Source of the DNA: Desulfuromusa sp.
GTDB taxonomy: Bacteria > Desulfobacterota > Desulfuromonadia > Desulfuromonadales > Geopsychrobacteraceae
Direction: 5' to 3'
Length of the DNA: 20,318 nucleotides
Assembly (NCBI GenBank): GCA_029934095.1
Contig: JAOZMV010000004.1
Location: 1-20,318 of the forward strand
Shown: piece after piece, positions 1-8,642 of the stretch
How the letters are laid out: each line of letters starts with the position of its first letter
How positions within the stretch are numbered: position 1 is the first letter of the stretch
Program-made: the position numbers and the translations under genes
The notes under the pieces: model-generated
What the model was told of the DNA's origin: nothing
The model's input: the letters and a program-made list of their open reading frames with translations, nothing else
The model's database searches: none

Positions 1-106
1 CTGTTAGAGCCGAAAGAATGAAAGAAAGGCATGAAATCCACATAATTGAAAAATAACTATCTGCTGAATATTGTAGTGAGGCTGATGCTGAGCGATCACT
101 CTGGGG

Positions 107-727
107 TTAAAAGCTGAAAACCAATCCGGAAAAACCTGTATATTGCCAGAGGACATCACCTTTAAGATCAACTAAACATTGGTTATCAACACAAAATACT
201 GAGCTGTCATTATCTAATACCGTCCCGAATCCACGCCCTTCAAAACGTAAACTGATACGCTCGGATAGCGGAACATTGACTCCACCACCAATACTGAAAG
301 AAAATTTTGTTTCCGAGTCGCCCCCCTTTACATCAAAGTATGTCACCCCTACCCCGGCAACAACATAGGGATTAACCATCTCCCCATCCGTGCCGAACCT
401 TCCACCAAAGTGGAAAAAATTAATATCTACATCGAGGTGGTCTTTATCGAAGAGTGCCTTATCGTCCACTTTTAAATAGGTTGGTTGGTGGCTGTATAAA
501 ATCTCATAAAATGCCGACCCTTTTTTGCTCTCATCTCTCAGCCCGAGAATTACCCCGTAGCTCACACTATCATCAAAATCAAATGAATCATCAGTTTCAG
601 AATCTTTTACACTACCACCGAAGGTATAACCCAGAATCGGTGTCACCTCAAAATCAGCGGCTTGAACATCCACCGGCGAAGATAAAACAGCGATCATAAG
701 CAACAGAAAACAAACAAATCTTATCAT
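107..727 (-). CDS. Outer membrane beta-barrel protein (porin/opacity-like)
   Basis: Predicted 206-residue exported beta-barrel protein. I place the start at 727, not at the upstream in-frame start at 784, because a GAGGAAAG ribosome binding site precedes this ATG and the protein then opens with a signal peptide: MIRF, a hydrophobic run, and a likely cleavage after VQA (about residue 23). The rest alternates short beta-strand-like stretches with Asp/Ser/Gly-rich loops. Glycines are frequent (GGRFG, VAGVGV, SIGGGVNV), and the chain ends in Phe, the usual C-terminal signal for outer membrane insertion. The general fold (OmpW/OmpA-transmembrane-like) is well supported; the substrate or role is not. 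It lies downstream of the lipoprotein gene but behind a strong terminator, so it probably has its own promoter, which I could not identify. Confidence 0.8.
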   Translation of the reverse strand: MIRFVCFLLLMIAVLSSPVDVQAADFEVTPILGYTFGGSVKDSETDDSFDFDDSVSYGVILGLRDESKKGSAFYEILYSHQPTYLKVDDKALFDKDHLDVDINFFHFGGRFGTDGEMVNPYVVAGVGVTYFDVKGGDSETKFSFSIGGGVNVPLSERISLRFEGRGFGTVLDNDSSVFCVDNQCLVDLKGDVLWQYTGFSGLVFSF

Positions 728-808
728 GAACTCTTTCCTCAGGAAGCCACAAGTAACCTTGAAAAGCTGAAAAGATCCTACCACTATTTTGGTTTTCAGG
801 TAAAAAAA

Positions 809-850
809 TGGGACTGTTCCAGATCAATTCTGTTATCTGGAACAGTCCCA
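809..850 (-). terminator. Rho-independent terminator of the DUF4382 lipoprotein gene
   Basis: A perfect 16-bp inverted repeat (arms 809-824 and 835-850, 10-nt loop) is followed on the minus strand by seven T residues (802-808). It lies 31 bp past the stop codon of the lipoprotein gene, where a terminator is expected. It separates that gene from the beta-barrel gene. Confidence 0.9.
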
Positions 851-881
851 AACATAAAGAAGGACTTTATTACTATTTCAG

Positions 882-2057
882 CTAAAAAGTGATATCAAGT
901 GACGTTGTTGTCCCTGCTTCCACGACGACATCTTCAAACGATTGGGTCACCTCATCATAGGTTGAAGCAACAACCTGATACTCTCCTTCCGGAAGTTCCA
1001 CCGTATAAGAGCCACTATTAGCGATATTAATTGACTTTATGGTTATCATCGTCGCATCCAGAGCGTTCTCACAGGTGACCTCCTGACGAAAATCAATAGT
1101 CACATACTGCTCGTCAGAAGTGCTTCCACTGATCTCCACAGTGCCAGAGATGGTTCCCGGGGCTGTTGTCGCAGTCATCAAAATAAAGTCTATAGTTGTT
1201 GAGCTATCAGTCTGCAGGGTAACGGCAGCACATTCAGGAAGATAATCGGCCTGGACCGCAACCAGATTGTAGTTCCCCGGTTCAAGGAAGAGAGTATATT
1301 GATCGTTTTCGTCCGCCAGGGTACCCGCCTTGATGACAACCTGCTCTTCGACTTCAGGATTTCCGGGGTCAGTGACCTGTGCAGTGACCAGCGCAGTTCC
1401 TACAAGTGGGGCATCTGCGTCCAGAACCGTTCCGGAAATCAGTGAATAGTTGGCCGTATCGAGAACCTTGATCGTCGGTTTAAGTAGATATTTTCCACTT
1501 GAACCGGCCTGAACTACGGAACGCATGGCGTCAAAATCTAGAATTAATTCGGTGGTCTCGTTTTCATTGATATCGAAACCATTGACAATTTTCAGACCGG
1601 TGTTCGTACCACTTGGCACCTTCAATTCATGAGACGTATCATCCGGACTGATGATGTAGTTAGCATAAGGGTGGCGCATATCAAATATATTGAGACCCTG
1701 TTCCTCCGCAGTTTCCCCGATAATCAGCCGCATCTGTGTATAGTGACCGGCAGCCAGAGGGGTAATGCCAAGGGTTTCGCGAACCCCGTTGACCAGTTCC
1801 AGCAGATTGTAAGTTTTATCGGGATTGGCTACGGTTTCCCAGGTGTCGCTGCCATCATGATGAACGTCTACGCGGGCGATCGTCACGTAGACAGCCTGAT
1901 ATTCATCCGTTGAACTGTCGGTCAAGGATGTTGACAAGGTCCCCTGGCCTACCACTGAGTCGCCACCTGAATTGTCACCGCCACACGCTGTCAGGCAGAA
2001 TCCAACCAAAGAAATAAGCAGGAGGATATTGAGTTTCCTCAGTATATTATGTTTCAT
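882..2057 (-). CDS. DUF4382-domain lipoprotein with two carboxypeptidase-regulatory-like repeats
   Basis: 391-residue predicted lipoprotein. A type II signal peptide ends in a lipobox (LTAC, lipidated Cys25) followed by a Gly/Ser/Asp-rich linker, so it is exported and membrane anchored. Residues ~38-200 match the DUF4382 pattern (a start like GTLSTSLTD, then VYVTIARVDVH and LLELVNG, and a Gly-His-Tyr motif before QMRLII). Residues ~205-295 and ~300-391 are two beta-sandwich modules of the carboxypeptidase-regulatory/SdrD-like type (SGTVLDADAP, SGTVEISGS). No function is established for DUF4382; surface or cell-wall binding is a guess. A GGAGAA ribosome binding site precedes the start. The gene begins only 23 bp after the upstream ligase gene stops, so it may be on the same transcript, which ends at the hairpin at 809-850. 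Confidence 0.85.
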   Translation of the reverse strand: MKHNILRKLNILLLISLVGFCLTACGGDNSGGDSVVGQGTLSTSLTDSSTDEYQAVYVTIARVDVHHDGSDTWETVANPDKTYNLLELVNGVRETLGITPLAAGHYTQMRLIIGETAEEQGLNIFDMRHPYANYIISPDDTSHELKVPSGTNTGLKIVNGFDINENETTELILDFDAMRSVVQAGSSGKYLLKPTIKVLDTANYSLISGTVLDADAPLVGTALVTAQVTDPGNPEVEEQVVIKAGTLADENDQYTLFLEPGNYNLVAVQADYLPECAAVTLQTDSSTTIDFILMTATTAPGTISGTVEISGSTSDEQYVTIDFRQEVTCENALDATMITIKSINIANSGSYTVELPEGEYQVVASTYDEVTQSFEDVVVEAGTTTSLDITF

Positions 2058-2080
2058 GAAATGTTCTCCAACAATGTGAG

Positions 2081-3394
2081 TTACTGATTTCGCCGATCAA
2101 TCACTCGAATAGCTTTCCCTTCGTGGCGTTTGATCGTTTGTGGTTCTACCAGCTTAACTTTGGCACTGACACCAAGTACGGTTGCCAAACGTTTCTCCGC
2201 ATTAATAACAAACTGCCGCTGCTGCTTCATTTCATCAAAAAAGATATGTTCATTGACCTCAACCTGGACTTCCAGAGAGTCCATATTGTTCTCCCGATCA
2301 ACAATCAACTGGTAATGAGGTTCACAGCCCTCAATCTGAAACAACACTTCCTCAATCTGGGTCGGGAAAACATTGACCCCTTTGATAATCAACATATCAT
2401 CGGTTCGACCCCGGGTTTTTTCCATTCTTGCCAGGGTGCGGCCACAATCACAAACATCATAATTTAACCGAGTGATATCACGGGTGCGGTAGCGGATCAT
2501 CGGGAAGGCCTGCTTGGTCAAGCTGGTCAGAACCAGTTCGCCGACTGACCCCTCCGGCAATACCGCTCCTGTGTCCGGATCAATAACTTCTGCAAGAAAA
2601 TGGTCCTCTGCCAGGTGCATCCCTTGCTTAAGGAGGCATTCTCCCGCAACTCCGGGTCCCATTATTTCGGATAAACCGTAATTATCGGTCGCAATAATTC
2701 CCAGACGCTGTTCCAGTTCCACCCGCATCTGTTCACTCCACGGTTCCGCACCAAACAAGCCGACCCGTAGAGCCAGAGAACCGGGAGCTATCCCCTGCTT
2801 TTCCATTCGATCGGCCAGAGTCAAACCGTAGGATGGGGTACAAACAAGAGCCGATGAGCGGTAGTCCTGCATGATCATTAATTGTTTGTCGGTGTTACCG
2901 CCGTTTATTGGGATAACTGACGCCCCGATGGCCTCTGAACCATAATGTAGGCCGAAAGCACCGGTGAATAAGCCGTAACCAAAAGCGATATGAACGATAT
3001 CTTCCTGAGTAACTCCGGCTGCGGTCATAAAACGGGCAACCAGCTCAGTCCAGGTTCTGATATCATCTTTGGTGTAACCAACAACCGTTGGTTTTCCGGT
3101 CGTTCCGGATGAGGAGTGGATCCGCACCACTTCGCGCATAGGGACCGCAAACATTCCGTAAGGATAATTAACCCGTAAGTCCTCTTTGGTCGTGAACGGT
3201 AGATGGTGTAAATCTTCCAGCGAGTGGAGATCACCAGGCTTGAAACCCGAATCTTTAAATTTAGCCTGATAACAAGGGACTTTATTTGCAACCAGAGATA
3301 ACGTCTCTTGCAAACGTTTTAGTTGCAGTTGACGGATCTCTTCTCTGGGAAGAGTTTCAGCAGCACGATTCCAGATATTGACCGGCAAGTTCAT
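2081..3394 (-). CDS. paaK: Phenylacetate-CoA ligase, second copy
   Basis: 437-residue AMP-forming ligase joining an aryl acetate to CoA with ATP; in fermentative aromatic amino acid breakdown it may run in reverse and yield ATP. The adenylate-forming signature SSGTTGKPT is at ~95-103, followed by the NYGLSE-type motif, YRTRDITR, and the C-terminal [20 protein letters not shown] segment typical of PaaK. A paired-Cys motif (CDCGR) is also present. Length is normal for the family (~430). It is clearly homologous to the other ligase at 4020-5327, so it may differ in substrate (phenyl-, hydroxyphenyl- or indole-acetate). The AAGG upstream is about 14 nt from the ATG, so the ribosome binding site is weak. 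A 183-bp gap separates it from the ACT gene. Confidence 0.93.
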   Translation of the reverse strand: MNLPVNIWNRAAETLPREEIRQLQLKRLQETLSLVANKVPCYQAKFKDSGFKPGDLHSLEDLHHLPFTTKEDLRVNYPYGMFAVPMREVVRIHSSSGTTGKPTVVGYTKDDIRTWTELVARFMTAAGVTQEDIVHIAFGYGLFTGAFGLHYGSEAIGASVIPINGGNTDKQLMIMQDYRSSALVCTPSYGLTLADRMEKQGIAPGSLALRVGLFGAEPWSEQMRVELEQRLGIIATDNYGLSEIMGPGVAGECLLKQGMHLAEDHFLAEVIDPDTGAVLPEGSVGELVLTSLTKQAFPMIRYRTRDITRLNYDVCDCGRTLARMEKTRGRTDDMLIIKGVNVFPTQIEEVLFQIEGCEPHYQLIVDRENNMDSLEVQVEVNEHIFFDEMKQQRQFVINAEKRLATVLGVSAKVKLVEPQTIKRHEGKAIRVIDRRNQ

Positions 3395-3577
3395 AATATA
3401 ATACTAAACCTTAATCTTCTTGTTTAAATACCTAAAGTTAACATCTTGATAATACAGAGGTGACTGATTTTATTTTTCACCGAACCAGAGGACTGAATTT
3501 TTTTTCGAGGTTCTTTTCGAAAATCATTCTGTCCCCGACATTGAAACGGTGAAAAAAACAAACTATCTCCCGATTGA
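3395..3577. other. 183-bp intergenic gap in the ior/paaK cluster
   Basis: This is the only sizeable break in the cluster, AT-rich with homopolymer tracts. It holds a wide inverted repeat (3474-3483 against 3547-3556, ttttt-caccg type, 63-nt spacer) and a weak inner hairpin around tttcga/tcgaaa. I see no convincing terminator and no promoter matching consensus. It could hold a start site for the second ligase, or processing signals. Confidence 0.4.
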
Positions 3578-4009
3578 CTATATCGAGGTAATTCTCTCAC
3601 TGGGCAAGATTTTAACACCATGACTTGAAAGAGCTGAGATAGCCTCATCAACATTATCAAAACGGAAAATAATAATGGCATTATTCCCGACCCGCTCGGC
3701 AAAAGCATACATATATTCAACATTGACATTATGCTGATCAAGAAGCTGTAGAATGGAGGTCAGACCCCCTGGAGAGTCGGGGACTTCAATGCCGATAACT
3801 TCTGTTATGCTGACAGTAAATCGCTGCTCCCTCAATACCTTGAGGGCTTTTTGACTATCATCGACGATCAGCCGTAAAATACCAAAATCAGAGGTGTCGG
3901 CTAATGACAGTGCGCGGATATTTATCCCGGTTTTGCCGAGAACCCCGGTAACTTCTGCCAGGCGACCCGATTTATTTTCAATAAAAATCGAAATTTGTTC
4001 AACTTTCAT
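3578..4009 (-). CDS. Tandem ACT-domain protein, putative aromatic amino acid sensor
   Basis: 143-residue cytoplasmic protein of two ACT domains (about 1-66 and 70-143), with no catalytic domain. The first begins with the ACT pattern [20 protein letters not shown]; the second shows the same beta-alpha-beta layout ([27 protein letters not shown]). ACT domains bind small ligands, commonly amino acids. I choose the start at 4009 because AGGAGG lies just ahead of this ATG; the upstream start at 4045 would overlap the ligase gene and lacks such a site. It starts 10 bp after the first ligase stops, so the two are co-transcribed. ACT proteins of this type recur beside paaK and ior genes; a ligand such as phenylalanine, or a regulatory role on the ligases, is inference. 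Confidence 0.88.
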   Translation of the reverse strand: MKVEQISIFIENKSGRLAEVTGVLGKTGINIRALSLADTSDFGILRLIVDDSQKALKVLREQRFTVSITEVIGIEVPDSPGGLTSILQLLDQHNVNVEYMYAFAERVGNNAIIIFRFDNVDEAISALSSHGVKILPSERITSI

Positions 4010-4019
4010 ATCTGCCTCC

Positions 4020-5327
4020 TCAGGATTCTTGTTGACGGTTATCAATTACTCGCTTGGCTTTCCCTTCGCTACGGGTGATTGTTTTTGGTTCAACCAGCCG
4101 TATCTTACAGGTCACACCGAGTAAGTCCTTAATATCTTTTCTGATTTTATTCGAAAGGCCCTGTAGAACCTTAATTTCATCTGAAAACGTCTGTTCATTA
4201 ACTTCAACCTGAACTTCCAGCGTATCCAGATTGCCATCCCGATCCACGATCAGTTGATAATGGGGTTCCACACCATCAACATTGAAGAGGACAGATTCAA
4301 TCTGGCTCGGGAAAACATTGACACCACGGATGATCAACATATCATCGCTGCGACCACTCAAACGTTCTATCCGGGCGTGGGTTCGACCGCAGATGCAGGG
4401 TTCCTTGAACAGACGGGTAATATCGCGGGTGCGATAGCGGATCAGTGGAATTCCTTCTTTGGTGATGGTGGTAATGACCAGTTCACCTTTTTCACCATCG
4501 GGTAACACTTCGCCTGTTTCGGGGTTAATAATTTCCGGGATAAAGTGATCCTCCCAGATATGCAGCCCGTTTTGTGCTTCAATACATTCGATGCCGACAC
4601 CCGGACCGAGAATTTCCGATAGACCATAAATATCAATTGCCTTGATGTTAAGTTTCGCTTCAATTTCCTGGCGCATCTTTTCGCTCCAGGGTTCTGCGCC
4701 GAGAATACCCACCTTCAGTTTCAACTTACGGATGTCAATCCCCTCCTCTGCTGCCACCTCAGCCAGGTATAAACTATAGGAAGGGGTGCAGGTGAGAACC
4801 GTCGATCCAAAATCCTGCATAATCATGAGTTGTTTTTTAGTATTTCCACCCGACATAGGGATAACCGATGCGCCAACCCGCTCGGCACCATAATGTGCCC
4901 CCAACCCACCGGTAAACAGACCATAACCGTAGGCATTATGGATGATGTCCCCCTGGTTGGTTCCTGCCGCGACAAAAGATCGCGCCATCAATTCGGTCCA
5001 GTTATCAATATCACGGCGCGTGTAACCCACCACTGTGGGCTTACCGGTTGTCCCCGAAGAAGCATGAATCCGCACAATCTGTTCCAGCGGAGCGGCAAAC
5101 AAACCGTAGGGGTAACTGTCGCGCATATCTTGTTTCAGGGTGAATGGCAGATTTTGTAGATCATTGAGGCTTTTGATATCGGCTGGTTTAATTCCAGCTT
5201 TGGTGAAGGAATCCCGATAGAACGGAACGGTGGCATAAACCTTCTCGAGGGTCTGTTGTAACCGCTTTAATTGTAATGATTCGATCGCTTCGCGCGGTAA
5301 GGTTTCAAAATCGTCATTCCAGATCAT
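4020..5327 (-). CDS. paaK: Phenylacetate-CoA ligase, first copy
   Basis: 435-residue AMP-forming aryl-acetate CoA ligase. The P-loop-like SSGTTGKPT is at ~90-98; the [11 protein letters not shown] motif, YRTRDITRL, a Cys pair (CICGR), and [20 protein letters not shown] near the C-terminus follow in family order. The start overlaps the iorB stop by four bases (ATGA), with GGGAGG as ribosome binding site, so it is translationally coupled to iorB. In this setting it hydrolyses or makes aryl-acetyl-CoA, the IorAB product. It and the copy at 2081-3394 align along their full length and probably arose by duplication. Confidence 0.95.
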   Translation of the reverse strand: MIWNDDFETLPREAIESLQLKRLQQTLEKVYATVPFYRDSFTKAGIKPADIKSLNDLQNLPFTLKQDMRDSYPYGLFAAPLEQIVRIHASSGTTGKPTVVGYTRRDIDNWTELMARSFVAAGTNQGDIIHNAYGYGLFTGGLGAHYGAERVGASVIPMSGGNTKKQLMIMQDFGSTVLTCTPSYSLYLAEVAAEEGIDIRKLKLKVGILGAEPWSEKMRQEIEAKLNIKAIDIYGLSEILGPGVGIECIEAQNGLHIWEDHFIPEIINPETGEVLPDGEKGELVITTITKEGIPLIRYRTRDITRLFKEPCICGRTHARIERLSGRSDDMLIIRGVNVFPSQIESVLFNVDGVEPHYQLIVDRDGNLDTLEVQVEVNEQTFSDEIKVLQGLSNKIRKDIKDLLGVTCKIRLVEPKTITRSEGKAKRVIDNRQQES

Positions 5328-5908
5328 CGCGATACCTCCCCACAGCCCAATTCAAATGCCTTCATATTGACATCCAGAAGACGTGGCGGAATCAATTTCT
5401 GTAGCGCTTCAAGCCATAATCCGCGTTCAAAGTCCAAAACATTCGACAGGGCACCAAGCAGGACCGTATTAACGGTTTTGGCGTTACCTGCCGCAAGGGC
5501 CAGACCCAGACCATCAACAATGACCGACAACGGAAACTGCTGACAGATCTTCTGTTCCAGATTCTCCGGATAGGCTTGTACGCCGCGGGCAACTGCCGGT
5601 GGGGAAATCTGCCAATTACTGCCGATAACCCGCCCATTCTTGCGTAACAAGGGGAGATAGCGGCAAGTTTCCAACAGTTCAAAGCTGAACAAAATATCAA
5701 CTTCCCCTTCCGGGATAATGGAGGAGTAAATTTTCTCCCCATAACGAACGTGGGAAACCACGCTGCCACCACGCTGTGACATGCCGTGAATCTCATTCTT
5801 TTTGACATCCAGACCTGCCAGCAGCATCACTTCCGAGATCACTTCACTCGCCAGCAGAATTCCCTGCCCACCAACCCCGGCCAATAAGATATTGTTTACT
5901 TTACTCAT
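5324..5908 (-). CDS. iorB: Indolepyruvate ferredoxin oxidoreductase, beta subunit
   Basis: 194-residue subunit, normal in length. It is the gamma-type domain of 2-oxoacid:ferredoxin oxidoreductases. The N-terminus has the nucleotide-binding [13 protein letters not shown] motif, and [15 protein letters not shown], a strong family signature, follows at ~42. With IorA it oxidatively decarboxylates indole-, phenyl- and hydroxyphenylpyruvate to the aryl-acetyl-CoA while reducing ferredoxin. The start overlaps the iorA stop by four bases (ATGA) and its own stop overlaps the ligase start in the same way, so the three genes form a tightly coupled set. Confidence 0.95.
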   Translation of the reverse strand: MSKVNNILLAGVGGQGILLASEVISEVMLLAGLDVKKNEIHGMSQRGGSVVSHVRYGEKIYSSIIPEGEVDILFSFELLETCRYLPLLRKNGRVIGSNWQISPPAVARGVQAYPENLEQKICQQFPLSVIVDGLGLALAAGNAKTVNTVLLGALSNVLDFERGLWLEALQKLIPPRLLDVNMKAFELGCGEVSR

Positions 5909-7662
5909 GACTTATCACCATATTGCTGAAAGGCATCAAATCCACAGGTCTGCATACAAACCTTGCAGCCAGTACAAATAATTTTATCAACCACCGCTTT
6001 TTTCTTTTCACTGTCCCAAACAATTGCCGGACAGCCAATCTGGAGACATGCCTTGCAACCGGTACATTTATCATGATCGACAAACAGTGGCGGGCGTGGG
6101 ATCTGGTTATCACGCGGAACCAGCATACAGGGTCGAGTGGTTATAATCACTGAAACTTCAGGACGGGCCATTTCCGCACGAATCACCTTGCCGGTCATCG
6201 CCAGGTCATAAGGGTCAAGGATGGTGACATGCTTGACTCCAACGGCACGGCAGAGCTGTTCCATATCAACCCGAGGCGCCTCCAGTTGATTCAGCAGATA
6301 ACCTGAGGTCGGGTTTTCCTGCCGGCCAGTCATGGCGGTGATGCGATTATCGAGAATAATCAGGGTGGCCGTCGATTTATTGTAAACCATATCCATCAGG
6401 CCGTTAATTCCGGTATGGAGGAAGGTTGAATCACCAATCACGGCAACAACTTTGCGCTGCTCCTGTTCCGGTAAAACTTTACAGATACCCGTCGCGATGC
6501 CGACACTGGCACCCATACAGATGCAGGTATCCATGGCCGAAAGGGGGGGCATGAAACCCAGTGTATAACAGCCGATATCACCGCTGACATAAGCTTTTGC
6601 CTTTTTCAGTTCGGCGAAAACTCCACGGTGGGGACAACCGGGACACATGCTCGGTGGCCGTTGGGGAATCTCCGCGGAGGTATCCTCTACAGGGCTCTCC
6701 TGATTAAACAGTTGTTGTTTAATTCGACCCGGCGTCAGTTCACCACAAATGGAGAGCTTATCTTTACCGATAACAGTAATCCCCATTGCCCGGACTTGTT
6801 CTTCGATAAACGGATCGAGCTCTTCAATCACATAGAGGGTCTTATACTGTGAGGCAAACTCACGGATCAGCTGTTTTGGCAGCGGATAGACCATCCCCAG
6901 TTTCAGCACATCTGCATCGGGCATGGTCTCTTTTACATATTGATAGGAGACTCCGGAAGTGATAACGCCAACCTCCCCTGCCCCTTTTTCCACCTGGTTA
7001 AAAGGTTGCTGGCAACTCCACTGTTCCATATCAAGAGTGCGCTGTTCAACAATCTGGTGCCGTTTACGGGCATTTCCCGGTAACATCACCAGCTTGGCCG
7101 GGTCACGTTTCAGCTTTGGCTCGGGAATATCAGCAACCCGCTCACCCAGAAAGACCGCAGACTTGGAATGGGAAATTCGCGTGGTACTGCGTAAAAAGAC
7201 CGGGGTGTCAAACTGCTCACTGATCTCGAAGGCGAGCTTAGTGTAATCAAGAGCCTCCTGACTGTCGGCAGGCTCCAGCATCGGAACTTTGGCAAACTTG
7301 GCAAAATTGCGATTATCCTGTTCATTCTGTGAAGAATGAAGCTCCGGGTCATCCGCTGTGACCAGAACCAGTCCACCACGTACTCCGGTATAGGAGAGGG
7401 TAAAGAGGGGATCGGCGGCAACATTGACGCCAACATGCTTCATGGTGACAAGTGTCCGGGCACCACCAAAAGAGGCACCGATACCGACTTCCAGAGCAAC
7501 TTTTTCATTCGGTGCCCAGGAAGCATCAATTTCCCCATATTGGGTGATGTTTTCAAGTATTTCAGTGCTGGGAGTTCCAGGATAGGCGCAAGCAACCAGT
7601 GCCCCGGCCTCGTAGGTACCACGGGCAATCGCTTCGTTGCCGGAGAGTAGAACTTTCTTCAT
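5905..7662 (-). CDS. iorA: Indolepyruvate ferredoxin oxidoreductase, alpha subunit
   Basis: 585-residue catalytic subunit, full length. The N-terminal part is the pyrimidine-binding domain. CPGCPHRG lies at 340-347, and the thiamine diphosphate motif starts at GDS (410-412) with the conserved Asn in the following helix. Two iron-sulfur motifs close the protein: Cys533/536/539/544 and Cys563/566/569/573, both for [4Fe-4S] clusters. GDS in place of GDG is usual for this family. The enzyme is cytoplasmic, oxygen-sensitive in known members, and ferredoxin-dependent, which points to anaerobic metabolism. The ribosome binding site is modest (AAGGG). It is the first gene of the cluster. The 77 bp upstream must carry any promoter, but I found no good match to consensus. 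Confidence 0.96.
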   Translation of the reverse strand: MKKVLLSGNEAIARGTYEAGALVACAYPGTPSTEILENITQYGEIDASWAPNEKVALEVGIGASFGGARTLVTMKHVGVNVAADPLFTLSYTGVRGGLVLVTADDPELHSSQNEQDNRNFAKFAKVPMLEPADSQEALDYTKLAFEISEQFDTPVFLRSTTRISHSKSAVFLGERVADIPEPKLKRDPAKLVMLPGNARKRHQIVEQRTLDMEQWSCQQPFNQVEKGAGEVGVITSGVSYQYVKETMPDADVLKLGMVYPLPKQLIREFASQYKTLYVIEELDPFIEEQVRAMGITVIGKDKLSICGELTPGRIKQQLFNQESPVEDTSAEIPQRPPSMCPGCPHRGVFAELKKAKAYVSGDIGCYTLGFMPPLSAMDTCICMGASVGIATGICKVLPEQEQRKVVAVIGDSTFLHTGINGLMDMVYNKSTATLIILDNRITAMTGRQENPTSGYLLNQLEAPRVDMEQLCRAVGVKHVTILDPYDLAMTGKVIRAEMARPEVSVIITTRPCMLVPRDNQIPRPPLFVDHDKCTGCKACLQIGCPAIVWDSEKKKAVVDKIICTGCKVCMQTCGFDAFQQYGDKS

Positions 7663-7739
7663 AATGACCCTTGGATAGAGATAGAAATAATGGGTTAAAG
7701 GTACGGGCTAAAATAAACAACCGGGATAATAGGCAATTG

Positions 7740-8642
7740 CTAGGAACCTGTCAATCGGAGCATAACACCTTCCAGTAAGCCACAATCAGAAACTTTAATC
7801 TTTGAAAACTGAAACTGTCGCATCAGGGTTAACAGAATCTGCAGACCGGGAAGAATCAAATCCCCACGCCCTTTTTCCATCCCTGGCAGCGCTTCTCTTT
7901 CCAATGCTGAAAGAAGTTCCAGCTCCTGTTGAAGATTAGTCAGCCAACTCATTGATATTTCGCAATTATTTATCAGTGCAGGTTCATATGTTCTCAGTTG
8001 AAGATGGATGGCTGCCAGAGTAGTAATGGTGCCGGCCGTCCCTATGAACTGGTAATCGAGTCCCGCCAGTCCGAGCTGCTGAAGTTGCTGGGTGAATTGT
8101 GAAATAATAGTATCAATGTAGCTTTGCCTCTCACTGTCTGAAGAATATTCCTCACAAAGGCTCACGACACCCAGAGGATAACTTCTCTGTAAGCAAATTT
8201 TCCCAGCCACAATACAGACCAACTCGGTACTGCCACCGCCGATATCGATAACTATTGCGTTATCAGGGGTTGGAGCAATCACCGACAAAACCCCCAGTGT
8301 CGTCAGCAGCGCTTCCTCTTCCCCCTCAATCACCTCAATATTCAGACCGGTTACAGCAACAACCCGAGCGATGAAAGTGTGACGATTTTTTGCCTTACGT
8401 AAGGCCGCAGTCGCAACAGCACGAACTTGAGAAACATCTGCCGCGGCAATAATATTCTGATAGGACTCCAGAGTTTTGAGTGCTCTCTCCATTGCTGCAG
8501 CAGATAAACCGGTATCAACAGTAAAATCTCCCGCCAGTCTGGTCATCTCGCGATGATAACTCTGCGGCAGAATAATGCCATTGTGACACTCCCCCAGCAA
8601 CATTCTGATGGTATTACTGCCCACATCAATCACTGCATGCAT
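7740..8642 (-). CDS. Ppx/GppA-family phosphatase (exopolyphosphatase)
   Basis: 300-residue member of the actin-like ASKHA fold. Phosphate-binding loop 1 is at the N-terminus (VIDVGSNTIRMLL), loop 2 is VIDIGGGSTELV near 135-146, and GTAGTITTLAA follows near 200. The length matches the short, catalytic-domain-only members rather than ~500-residue E. coli Ppx/GppA. It should remove terminal phosphate from polyphosphate and/or pppGpp; sequence alone does not say which. The start lies directly against the stop of the phosphate symporter gene, with a GGAG site inside that gene, so they are co-transcribed and probably translationally coupled. This ties the enzyme to phosphate balance. Confidence 0.92.
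   Translation of the reverse strand: MHAVIDVGSNTIRMLLGECHNGIILPQSYHREMTRLAGDFTVDTGLSAAAMERALKTLESYQNIIAAADVSQVRAVATAALRKAKNRHTFIARVVAVTGLNIEVIEGEEEALLTTLGVLSVIAPTPDNAIVIDIGGGSTELVCIVAGKICLQRSYPLGVVSLCEEYSSDSERQSYIDTIISQFTQQLQQLGLAGLDYQFIGTAGTITTLAAIHLQLRTYEPALINNCEISMSWLTNLQQELELLSALEREALPGMEKGRGDLILPGLQILLTLMRQFQFSKIKVSDCGLLEGVMLRLTGS

Noticed and set aside
454..699. Plus-strand open frame opposite the beta-barrel gene
   Set aside because: It is antisense to a well-supported gene and lacks coding character.
3474..3556. Long-range inverted repeat in the ACT-ligase gap as a terminator
   Set aside because: The arms are mostly A/T runs with a 63-nt spacer, and no compact stem with a T tract forms.
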